NCBI RefSeq assembly: GCF_001421435.1
Contig: NZ_LMKA01000056.1
Location: forward strand, 1-51,686
Length of the DNA: 51,686 nt
Direction of reading: 5' to 3'
From: Chryseobacterium sp. Leaf201
GTDB lineage: Bacteria; Bacteroidota; Bacteroidia; Flavobacteriales; Weeksellaceae
Each line of letters begins with the position of its first letter. Within the stretch, counting starts at the first letter, position 1. The notes beneath the pieces were generated by a model. It did no database searches, was not told the DNA's origin, and saw only the letters and a program-made list of their open reading frames with translations. The position numbers were made by a program, and so were the translations under genes. Positions 44,916 to 51,686 of this stretch are shown here, piece by piece.

Positions 44916-45409
44916 GTTTAAAAAATTTAATTAAAGTTAGATATAAATCATGATCAGTTTTTATGATTTTAATTTTAAGCTTATTTTAAAGCTGATAGGC
45001 AGCATCATAAAATCCTGCTTTTATGCACCCTCCCCCACAGCTTATATTAAGTAGAAATAACAGTCATTAATTCCAACAGAAACCTTTATGCAGGTCAGTA
45101 AGCCAATAAAAAAAACCGTGTTTATTCAAATAATCTTTCTATTAAAAATAAAATAACTGACTTTATAATTAACGACTTCACCAGATTCATTTTGTAATAG
45201 GCCACGAATGTACATTAAAAGAATATAAAATGATATAACCAAATATATAACAGATCATTTTTTATGAGACCTTTACTCAATTTTTTAATTGAATTGTAGA
45301 TTAACCTTACCGTTAAACCCTTTATTTACATTACAACATAAAGAATTGCTCTGAAAATTAAAAAAGCGAGGAAAATTTAAAGCCAGGCATCAGAATGTTT
45401 ATTGTTATA
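44916..45409. other. Empty intergenic stretch
   Basis: No ORF, strong hairpin or promoter box convinced me. The DNA is AT-rich and lies between the starts of the Crp/Fnr gene and the end of the histidine kinase gene. Confidence 0.5.
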
Positions 45410-47404
45410 TCAGTTAAAAAGCTTCTGCCCGTCTATCGGCAAAACAAAAGAGAATACAGTCTTCTTATTTTTAGTACTTTGCACCTGAATCGTACCGCCG
45501 TGGAGCTCAATAATTTCTTTACAGAGATAAAGTCCTATGCCAAATCCTGCAATAGATTTACTGTGAAGATCCTTTGCCCGGTAATAGCGGTCAAATATCC
45601 GCTGCTGATCATCTGCAGATATTCCTATTCCCTCATCCTGCACGCTGACTTTTAAACTGTTATCCCCAATTGTTAAATACTCTACGGTAATAACGGATTC
45701 AAAAGGAGAATACTTGATTGCATTTCCGATCAGATTGTGGAGCACCTGCGATATCTTTTCACGGTCTGCAAGTACTGAAGTTTGTGTAGAGGGTTTAAAA
45801 ATAAAATTACGGTTATGGTTAATTGAAAGTACTTCATCTTCAATTTCCGAGAATAATAACTGGAAATCAAAAGCTTTTTTATCCATGTGCAGCTGTCCGG
45901 AGTCAAGTCTTGACACATTGAGAAAGCCATTAATCATACTGTTCATATAATCCGTCTGCTTTAAACACCTTTCCAGTATATTTTCCTGCCTGGAGTTTTC
46001 TGCATTTACGGGTAATCGCTGTAAAATCTGAATATAGGCCTTAAGCGATGTGAGTGGTGTTTTAAGCTCATGGCTGACCATGCCCATAAAATCATCTTTC
46101 CGCTCTTCCTCTTTTTTTTGTTCCGTAATATCCCTGAGCGTACCGTTAAGGCTCAGCGGATCTCCTTTCTGATCATAAAAAACCCGGCCATTGGCCTGGA
46201 GCAGCCTTATTTTTCTATCCGTTTTATTCTGGATTCTGTATTCTATAAAATAATGACCGTCAGCATCTTTATCCAGCGATTTCATAATCGCTGCAGTAAC
46301 CCGGTCCCGATCTTCCGGCACAATCATCTCTAACGCAAGAGACAGGTCTAAGTGTTCTTCAGAAGACAGGCCGAACCAGGTTTTAAGCAGGGTATTTCCG
46401 GAAAAGAGATTGGTTGCGGGTTGGTAATAGAAAGTGGCAAGCTGTCCTGCATCTATAGCCAGCGCCAGCATTTGCTGGTCATTCTCATTCTTCCGACGGG
46501 CCAAAACCTGCTCAGTGATTTCTTCAAGAATGATAAGAACACCTGAAATATTGCCACGATCAGAAAATATGGGTTGATATACGGAATTCACGATAGCTTC
46601 CCTCAGTCCCCCATGGTGATGCAATCTGACCGTGAACTCATTATTGATTTTAGGCTTTCCGCTTTGATAAGCTTCTTTGAGCCACTTATTTACAGACTGG
46701 CCGCGCAGTTCCGGCCGCGCATCCTCATGCGGGTAGCCGATTACTTCTGATTCTGTACGGCCCCAAATATCAAGAATGGCCGGATTGGCGATTTCAATAA
46801 TATGTTCCGGCCCTTTCAGCATGGCAATTCCTACAGGAGCCTGCTCAATGATGGTCCGGATATGCTCCCTGCTTTGGTCAAGCTGTCTTAGAGAATTGCT
46901 GAGCTCTGCGTTAGTGAAAGTCAGTTCTTCAAGTGTTGCAGCCATTTCTTCATTGAGCGCATGTTCCCTTTCTTCTTTCTGCTGTATCTGCTGTACAAAT
47001 TCACGGCGCGAGGTAACATTAAGTGCCGTATTAAGAATGCACCATGTCTCATTATTATGGTCAGTAAGCGCCTTATATTCGTAATCAAAATAATCAAGCG
47101 TTTCCACTCCGTTTTTGATCAGTTTTGCAGGCGCCTCATGTACAGAATACGTTTCACCGGAACGCCAGACCTTTTGCAATAACTCTAAAAATGGCTGTCC
47201 TTCCAGTTCCGGAATTGCTTCCATCAACGGTTTACCTATGGCAGATGGGTCTTTACCCCATAATGCTAACATGCCCGCATTTGCAAAACGGATGACCATA
47301 TCTTCACCTGAATAAATGGCAGTGGGTGACGGCGATGAAGCTAATGCCTGGAGAATTAAATCTATGCTGAAGCTTTTATCGGACAAACTTTCTTGGGTAA
47401 TCAT
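45410..47404 (-). CDS. PAS-domain sensor histidine kinase
   Basis: The 664-residue protein has no membrane segment. Three PAS domains are visible: ASSPSPTAIYSGEDMVIRFA at about 16-35, EQAPVGIAMLKGPEHIIEIA at about 190-210, and a third near 320-440 ending in LNGTLRDITEQKKEEERKDD. A coiled coil joins the first two. HisKA follows, FMGMVSHELKTPLTSLKAYI with phospho-acceptor His445. HATPase_c has NLIGNAIKYSP (N box), DEGIGISADDQQRIFDRYYR (G1) and GFGIGLYLCKEIIELHGG (G2). It senses a cytosolic signal. No response regulator is adjacent. TACATTTG at 47413-47420 is a possible near-leaderless promoter, and a longer unit with a terminator lies upstream at 47646-47753. Confidence 0.93.
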   Translation of the reverse strand: MITQESLSDKSFSIDLILQALASSPSPTAIYSGEDMVIRFANAGMLALWGKDPSAIGKPLMEAIPELEGQPFLELLQKVWRSGETYSVHEAPAKLIKNGVETLDYFDYEYKALTDHNNETWCILNTALNVTSRREFVQQIQQKEEREHALNEEMAATLEELTFTNAELSNSLRQLDQSREHIRTIIEQAPVGIAMLKGPEHIIEIANPAILDIWGRTESEVIGYPHEDARPELRGQSVNKWLKEAYQSGKPKINNEFTVRLHHHGGLREAIVNSVYQPIFSDRGNISGVLIILEEITEQVLARRKNENDQQMLALAIDAGQLATFYYQPATNLFSGNTLLKTWFGLSSEEHLDLSLALEMIVPEDRDRVTAAIMKSLDKDADGHYFIEYRIQNKTDRKIRLLQANGRVFYDQKGDPLSLNGTLRDITEQKKEEERKDDFMGMVSHELKTPLTSLKAYIQILQRLPVNAENSRQENILERCLKQTDYMNSMINGFLNVSRLDSGQLHMDKKAFDFQLLFSEIEDEVLSINHNRNFIFKPSTQTSVLADREKISQVLHNLIGNAIKYSPFESVITVEYLTIGDNSLKVSVQDEGIGISADDQQRIFDRYYRAKDLHSKSIAGFGIGLYLCKEIIELHGGTIQVQSTKNKKTVFSFVLPIDGQKLFN

Positions 47405-47645
47405 AAATTAAACAAATGTATGCAAAGTAATTTTATTGTCCTTAATCAGTGGTATATGAAATTCCTGATAAGTTAAATAAGCAGTATATCCTTTCTTTAT
47501 GGAAATCTTTTTATTCATTTTAAGATTCTGATCCAACTTTCGGAAGCATATTAACAACCAAACTGGAGAAAAGGAAAAGTTGATCCGTATGCTGCAAAAT
47601 GATTGTCAGAAGAAAGAATATTGATCATCAAATGAGTGACTAATC

Positions 47646-47717
47646 TAAAATAAAAATCCCCGGCCACAGCCGAGGATAAAAACTAATAACCATGAAAACT
47701 CAATTAAACATGAGAAT
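47646..47717 (-). ncRNA. Candidate small RNA or leader/attenuator upstream of the histidine kinase
   Basis: On the minus strand TTG (47751-47753), a 19-base spacer and TATATTTG (47724-47731) form a full Bacteroidota promoter. About 50 bases further on, ATCCTCGGC and GCCGGGGAT (47677-47656) form a stem with a TGTG loop and a T-rich tail, a strong terminator. The transcript would be about 70 bases. It contains a short ORF, MVISFYPRLWPGIFILD (47693-47640), that overlaps the terminator, the layout of a leader peptide. The histidine kinase gene starts 240 bases downstream. Confidence 0.5.
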
Positions 47718-47789
47718 CGGGTGCAAATATAAGCAATTAGTCTACAAATACAATAGACAATTGAAAAATATTTCAGATCTATTGAAAAT

Positions 47790-47888
47790 AATTTATGTAT
47801 GGCATACTAATTGCATATTATAAAATACCAATCACAATACTATTTTGAAAATAAAATCCTTGGCTTTTTAGTTGAGGATTTTTATTTT
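47790..47888 (+). repeat. Copy 2 of the 95-base terminator-bearing repeat
   Basis: AATTTATGTATGGCATACTA, ATTGCATA, ATACCAATCACAATA and TATTTTGAAAATAAAATCCT match copy 1 (41967-42064). The terminal hairpin here is AAAATCCTTGGC with GTTGAGGATTTT, where G-U pairs replace matches. It lies immediately upstream of the small-RNA promoter, in the opposite orientation. Confidence 0.8.
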
Positions 47889-48089
47889 TACAGAAGTCAT
47901 CCTGACTTTAATAAATTTATATCAGTTATATGAAATAAAAAAGGGATTAGGAAATTAGGTCGATAAACCAAAAAAATCCTATCCTTTGTACAAAGTATTG
48001 AAAGGTACAATAGAATAAGAATCGCACCTTATATTCCCGTTTGAAAAAAGAGGCTTCAGATCAAAGGCTCCTGTCCATGAGATCATTAA

Positions 48090-48278
48090 CTTTTAAACTT
48101 TGATACCGGGTTTGATGATGAAAATTTGCATTCAAAAGATTTGGAATTAGGAATAACAGCTAATATTGCTCACAATAAAAGAAATTCAGATACGGATAAT
48201 GAACATTACTTTGATCATCAAAATATACTATTGATCCAAAGCCAGGAAATCCCAATACCAAAAGAAAACAAGGAATAA
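48090..48278 (+). mobile_element. Relic of an IS5-type transposase
   Basis: A startless frame reads LLNFDTGFDDENLHSKDLEL, GITANIAHNKRNSDTDNEHY, FDHQ and then an unrelated tail to TAA at 48276. IS5-group transposases carry LNADAGFDxxxFRxxCxxxxIxxNIxxNKRNxxxxxxYFDxxLY around the second catalytic region, and this is a clear shortened version. Flanking frames (GFRSKAPVHEIINF just before) may be earlier parts after a frameshift. No terminal repeats were seen. Confidence 0.5.
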
Positions 48279-48288
48279 TTCAATGTTA

Positions 48289-48319
48289 AAACCACAGCAT
48301 AAATGTTGTGGTTTTTATT
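48289..48319 (+). terminator. Rho-independent terminator
   Basis: AAACCACAGC (48289-48298) and GTTGTGGTTT (48305-48314) pair over 10 bp with one G-U pair and a 6-base loop, followed by TTTTATTT. The DNA from 48320 to 48649 has a short startless frame (LVDLVKSESIKKAAIIRKIK and so on) and no certain gene. Confidence 0.8.
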
Positions 48320-48649
48320 TCTCATTTGCTTTTGGTAGATTTGGTTAAATCAGAATCCATCAAAAAAGCAGCTATTATTAGAAAAATAAAAACTTACGAA
48401 AAAACAATTTATCCGATTGAGATAAAAATCCGGGACCTATAAGACATAGCGATAAACCAAACATAATGATACAGGAAGAAGTAATTACAATGCAGACCGA
48501 AATAAGCAGCCATCATTATTACCGATAAACATTATGAAGTATATTTGAACATTAGAGCCTGACATAAGCTTCTCATCACAATCAAATCAGCATAACAATA
48601 AAAAATCCACATCCGGAGAACCCTTTTAAATCCGGATTATTATTACATC

Positions 48650-49138
48650 ATGAAACCCATAGAACTATTACCCAGCCTCAGAAAAAGACTGATCCTGCTC
48701 AGCCTGGTCATTGCTTTCGGCATTGCAGTAACAGTCATTGCTCCCTTTCTTAGCAGCTCATTTACACTCTTTTTCGGCCTCGCCCTGGCTGCTTTCTGTT
48801 ATTGCGTCGTCCGCCTGTTCAATCGCGAACCCGTTCTGATGTTATCTGAAGCCGGTATCTTTTCCAAAATGACTATTAACGCCGGGAAAATAGGACTCAT
48901 TTACTGGTCAGACATTACCGAAATCCGTGAAACAAAGAGGTTTTGGGTCATAAACGGTATTGAACTTCACACTGGCGAAGAAGTAGCAGAACGATACAAT
49001 TCCAGGATTAACGGAAAATACAGGTCCGGACGCAAAACCCTGTTAATATACCTTTCCAATGATGAAATTAACATGACCCATAAAGAGCTTTTTGTCCTGG
49101 TAAACAGGTACTGGGATCATTACAGAATCAATAATTAA
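48650..49138 (+). CDS. STM3941-type membrane protein
   Basis: The 162-residue protein has two membrane helices (LILLSLVIAFGIAVTVIAPF, FTLFFGLALAAFCYCVVRLF). A cytosolic PH-like domain follows, with MLSEAGIFSKMTINAGKIGL, IYWSDITEIRETKRFWVING and KTLLIYLSNDEIN. This is the arrangement of the STM3941 family, small bacterial membrane proteins of unknown function. It is followed by a terminator and has no operon partner. Confidence 0.8.
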   Translation: MKPIELLPSLRKRLILLSLVIAFGIAVTVIAPFLSSSFTLFFGLALAAFCYCVVRLFNREPVLMLSEAGIFSKMTINAGKIGLIYWSDITEIRETKRFWVINGIELHTGEEVAERYNSRINGKYRSGRKTLLIYLSNDEINMTHKELFVLVNRYWDHYRINN

Positions 49139-49185
49139 TGAAAGCATGCAGGCATACTAACTGATCTAACCAAAAGCAGACGGAA

Positions 49186-49216
49186 AAAATCCTGAATTAG
49201 ACAGGATTTTATTTTT
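49186..49216 (+). terminator. Terminator after the STM3941-type gene
   Basis: AAAATCCTG (49186-49194) and CAGGATTTT (49202-49210) form a perfect 9-bp stem with a 7-base loop and a T-rich tail to 49216. Confidence 0.9.
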
Positions 49217-49268
49217 ACGCCAAACCGCGAACTGTTTTCCCGTGCATGACTGCAGATTAAAGGGGTAA
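49207..49268 (-). pseudogene. Short relic resembling the 3' end of the gene at 35463-35735
   Basis: On the plus strand TTATTTTTACGCCAAACCGC, GAACTGT, TCCC, GCATGA, GCAGA and GGGTAAA lie in the same order and spacing as at 35463-35525. The frame is broken, so only the tail of a lost paralogue survives, overlapping the terminator. Confidence 0.4.
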
Positions 49269-49325
49269 ATAAAATATAAAAACGGCATCTTTCAAAAGAA
49301 AATACTGAATATTCCGTTTAATTCT

Positions 49326-49333
49326 TAAATTTG
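49326..49333 (+). promoter_or_regulatory. -7 element TAAATTTG
   Basis: TAAATTTG ends 4 bases before the ATG at 49338, implying a nearly leaderless mRNA for the following lipoprotein. Confidence 0.45.
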
Positions 49334-49337
49334 GCTC

Positions 49338-49778
49338 ATGCAAAAGAATCTTTACCTCATCCTTATATTATTTTCTCTCAGCAGCTGTTATACGTACCAG
49401 GTTAAAAAGCAACCGGATCCAGCGGCTGACAATAAACAAGACGCTAAAAAAAATACAGCTTCTGTTAATACCCCTCCTCAGAATTCTAACGTACAACAGG
49501 TACCCACCCCGATTAATGTCCGGGAAAAACTTGCAGCCGGCAAAAATTTTAAAATTGATGTTGATGGTAAGTCGTACAAAATAATAGTGGACAGATGGGA
49601 AAATGACAGCTTGGTTGCACACCCGGTTCATCATCCTGAAAAAACACTGAAATTCCACAAGAACCAGATTAATAGCGAGAGAATTGCAGAAAAGCGCTTT
49701 TCACAACCCATCGCAGATATTATCACCATTACCGCGTATGCAGCAATCGGGGTGGGTATCTGGTCTCTTCTCCGTTAA
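49338..49778 (+). CDS. Hypothetical lipoprotein
   Basis: The 146-residue protein begins MQKNLYLILILFSLSSC (lipobox LSSC, Cys17), followed by a low-complexity linker rich in Gln, Pro and Asn. A small domain with AGKNFKIDVDGKSYKIIVDR and WENDSLVAHPVHHPEKTLKF resembles the mature part of other short Bacteroidota lipoproteins. A C-terminal hydrophobic segment (DIITITAYAAIGVGIWSLL) is present. Function unknown. Confidence 0.7.
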   Translation: MQKNLYLILILFSLSSCYTYQVKKQPDPAADNKQDAKKNTASVNTPPQNSNVQQVPTPINVREKLAAGKNFKIDVDGKSYKIIVDRWENDSLVAHPVHHPEKTLKFHKNQINSERIAEKRFSQPIADIITITAYAAIGVGIWSLLR

Positions 49779-49930
49779 TTTTAAAATCTTTCCGATAATT
49801 ATAAAATATTTTTATTCTGTCTTCTCTGGCCTTCTTCTGATCGTTATGACCATAGAAGATTTCAGGACATCGGTTATTTTAAACTGCAGTCAATGATAAT
49901 GGGTTTTTCAGATAATCCTTACCAATTATT

Positions 49931-51061
49931 TCAAGCCTCATCAATATCACTGCTGTATTCCGCTTTTGGGTAATCAGCATATCCATTTTTACCACCGGTA
50001 TAGATGGTGTCCGGATTGCTTTCTGACAGTGGAACATGATACCTGAAACGTTCCGGTAAATCGGGATTAGCAATAAATGGTGCGCCAAAAGATACCAGGT
50101 CAGCTGTACCTTCTTTAAGGATTGCATTGCCGCTTTCCTGTGTAAAACCCAGGTTAGCCATGAGCCGGCCGCTGTAGTTTTGACGGAAATGGCTGAAGTA
50201 ATTGTCCTCTAATTCTGCTACAGGTGTGCCGCTCAGATCTTCTGCAGGTCCTGCAATATGTAAATACGCCAGATTATATCCGCTCAGTTTCTTCAGTATA
50301 TATTGAAAAAGCGGGATGGTTTCTTCATCCGGAGTCATAATTCCTACGCTGCTTAATGCGGCCGGCGCAAACTTAACAGCGACACGGGTACGCTCCCACA
50401 CTTCGGTTATTGCATCTAAAATCTCAAATACGATACGCGAACGGTTCTGTATGCTTCCGCCATATTCATCGGTACGCCGGTTTGTAGCAAGGCTTAAAAA
50501 TTGCGGGATCAGCATTCCGGCTATTGCATGCACTTCGACACCATCAAACCCTGCCTCCCGGGCATTTTTTGCAGCCTGTTTATAATCCTGCACGATCTGT
50601 TTAATTTCGGCAGCCGCCAATTCACGCGGCACCAGGGAATCTTTAAAGCCTTCGGGCGTAAAAGAACGGGTTTGCGGATTGACGGCTGACGGCCCTGCAG
50701 GAAGTTCCCCGTTAAAGAAATCCGGGTGCGATGCGGAACCGATATGGCCTAACTGTGAAAAAATCAATCCGCCCTGATCATGTACTGCCCGGGTCACCAG
50801 CTTCCACCCTTCTACCTGCTGCTGGGTATAAATTCCCGGAACGTTAATGAAACCTATAGACTTTGCATTTACCCAGGTGCCTTCGCTAATAATTAGACCG
50901 GCAGAAGCGCGCTGGGCATAATACCGGGCCATTAAAGGCGTAGGTATGAGTTCTGCATTGTTGGCACGCCCACGGGTGAGCGATGCCATCACGATCCTGT
51001 TTTTCAATTGCAGGTCTCCTAACTGATATCCTTCCAATAAAGGCTGTGTTGTATCTTCCAT
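49931..51061 (-). CDS. Old Yellow Enzyme-family alkene reductase
   Basis: The 376-residue FMN-dependent TIM barrel has LGDLQLKNRIVMASLTRGRA at the N-terminus, IFSQLGHIGSASHPDFFNGE, FDGVEVHAIAGMLIPQFLSL and the signature NRRTDEYGGSIQNRSRIVFE. LMANLGFTQESGNAIL and DLVSFGAPFIANPDLPERF form the C-terminal phosphate-binding part. It should reduce activated C=C bonds or nitro compounds with NAD(P)H. It diverges from an HxlR regulator, with a perfect palindrome between, so it is likely induced by reactive electrophiles. In VEVHAIAGML the classic HxxN is altered to HAIA, which may change catalysis. Confidence 0.92.
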   Translation of the reverse strand: MEDTTQPLLEGYQLGDLQLKNRIVMASLTRGRANNAELIPTPLMARYYAQRASAGLIISEGTWVNAKSIGFINVPGIYTQQQVEGWKLVTRAVHDQGGLIFSQLGHIGSASHPDFFNGELPAGPSAVNPQTRSFTPEGFKDSLVPRELAAAEIKQIVQDYKQAAKNAREAGFDGVEVHAIAGMLIPQFLSLATNRRTDEYGGSIQNRSRIVFEILDAITEVWERTRVAVKFAPAALSSVGIMTPDEETIPLFQYILKKLSGYNLAYLHIAGPAEDLSGTPVAELEDNYFSHFRQNYSGRLMANLGFTQESGNAILKEGTADLVSFGAPFIANPDLPERFRYHVPLSESNPDTIYTGGKNGYADYPKAEYSSDIDEA

Positions 51062-51126
51062 TATTTTTTTTTCAGCAAATCTCCGATATCTGCCGGGCTA
51101 AAGCAATATAGGGTAAACTAATACCG

Positions 51127-51146
51127 TAGGGATAAATTTATCCCTA
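51127..51146. promoter_or_regulatory. Perfect 20-bp palindrome between the OYE and HxlR genes
   Basis: TAGGGATAAATTTATCCCTA reads identically on both strands. It lies 66 bases before the reductase start and about 22 bases before the regulator's -7 box. It is a strong candidate for the HxlR operator controlling both genes. Confidence 0.75.
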
Positions 51147-51168
51147 TTCACCGATTCTGTTAAATGTG

Positions 51169-51176
51169 TATTTTTG
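51169..51176 (+). promoter_or_regulatory. -7 element TATTTTTG of the HxlR gene
   Basis: It matches TAnnTTTG. It lies downstream of an in-frame GTG at 51166, which excludes that start and supports the ATG at 51193. Confidence 0.55.
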
Positions 51177-51192
51177 TATAAACAAATATGTT

Positions 51193-51612
51193 ATGTACGA
51201 AAGGAAGATCCCACTTACAATAGATTGCGGCCTGCACCTGACCAGAGAAGTACTTAACGGCAAATGGAAGCCAGCACTGCTGAATGCCATAGCCATGAAT
51301 GTAAAGCGCCCGAGTGAGATCCAGAGGCTTTTGCCCGATGCAACACGCCGTGTGCTGAATGTGCAGCTAAAGGAACTGGAAGATCATGGGATGATTGAAA
51401 AGAAAATTTACCATCAGTTGCCCCCTAAAGTGGAATACGCATTAACAGAAATCGGATGGTCGCTGATGCCCATCATTGACGCGATGAATGTGTGGGGAGA
51501 TACAAACCGGGATTTTTTAGAGAATGTCATTACACAAAATCCCAGGGTAACCCAAACCTCAAAATCAGTCTGCAATATGCTTCAGATGATGGATACAGAT
51601 CAAAAAAGTTAA
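51193..51612 (+). CDS. HxlR-family transcriptional regulator
   Basis: The protein has 139 residues from the ATG at 51193 (MYERKIPLTIDCGLHLTREV). The winged HTH shows LNGKWKPALLNAIAMNVKRP, SEIQRLLPDATRRVLNVQLK and ELEDHGMIEKKIYHQLPPKV, followed by YALTEIGWSLMPIIDAMNVW. The HxlR/MarR-like family controls detoxification genes and often senses thiol-reactive compounds through a conserved Cys, and Cys7-9 near the N-terminus (IDCGL) fits. It is divergent to the alkene reductase with a shared palindrome. Confidence 0.92.
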   Translation: MYERKIPLTIDCGLHLTREVLNGKWKPALLNAIAMNVKRPSEIQRLLPDATRRVLNVQLKELEDHGMIEKKIYHQLPPKVEYALTEIGWSLMPIIDAMNVWGDTNRDFLENVITQNPRVTQTSKSVCNMLQMMDTDQKS

Positions 51613-51662
51613 TAAATTCTGACCTGAATTTAAGGATAACATGATCAGACCTGCCCGTTTGG

Positions 51663-51686
51663 TAATAATAATAATAATAATAATAA
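51663..51686. repeat. TAA microsatellite reaching the window edge
   Basis: Eight tandem TAA units run to the last base. The tract may continue outside the window. Confidence 0.9.

Overview
The window comes from a low-GC Bacteroidota genome, most likely a Chryseobacterium-type member of the Flavobacteriia. The evidence is Por-type (T9SS) C-terminal sorting domains, a GLPGLI protein, DUF2911, a DUF6266-like relic, lipoproteins with relaxed lipoboxes, and many TAnnTTTG -7 promoter elements sitting a few bases before the chosen starts. No rRNA, tRNA or CRISPR array was seen.

Left part (1-17.1 kb): a DUF5648-like lipoprotein, a secreted esterase with TPR-like tail, a T9SS-sorted repeat protein, a GLPGLI protein and a YhcG-type PDDEXK nuclease. 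These are followed by a three-gene minus-strand unit: a small T9SS protein, a 2214-residue SpvB/FG-GAP/YD-repeat (Rhs) protein ending in an HERKH metallopeptidase-like tip, and a small lipoprotein that is a plausible immunity partner. An MBL-fold hydrolase follows. Gene relics (a Crp/Fnr regulator, a startless ORF, small fragments) lie in the gaps.

Middle (17.1-26.7 kb): decayed, hairpin-rich DNA with a DUF6266-like relic, then a plus-strand effector cassette. It encodes a LysM protein, a DUF4280 PAAR-like protein, a 783-residue Ig-like/GH19/CHAP-like peptidoglycan hydrolase, a DUF3828-like lipoprotein (probable immunity) and two more lipoproteins. The cassette is bracketed by two same-orientation copies of one unrecognised gene, the left one frameshifted.

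Accessory island (26.7-35.8 kb): AT-rich genes mostly without recognisable family. It holds an XRE regulator with a palindromic operator, an IS256-type transposase relic, a membrane coiled-coil protein beside an ORF broken by one stop, a trypsin-like peptidase, a plus-strand group (313-, 213-, 90- and 319-residue proteins plus a startless SH3-like/GYTRKNGTY relic), a SIR2-domain protein between two degenerate direct repeats, and a further decayed gene. This looks like a defence or conflict region. The 313/213-residue pair is the best candidate for something undescribed.

Right part (35.8-51.7 kb): ordinary chromosomal content. It comprises a coupled operon (PIG-L deacetylase, an unlisted 34-residue membrane peptide, a sodium:solute symporter, then DUF2911), a DEDDh exonuclease, a zinc alcohol dehydrogenase with a partner gene, a Crp/Fnr regulator, a triple-PAS histidine kinase preceded by a promoter-terminator small-RNA or leader unit, an STM3941-type membrane protein, a lipoprotein, and a divergent Old Yellow Enzyme/HxlR pair with a perfect 20-bp palindrome between them. 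Two copies of a roughly 95-bp terminator-bearing repeat lie at 42.0 and 47.8 kb, and an IS5-type transposase relic at 48.1 kb.
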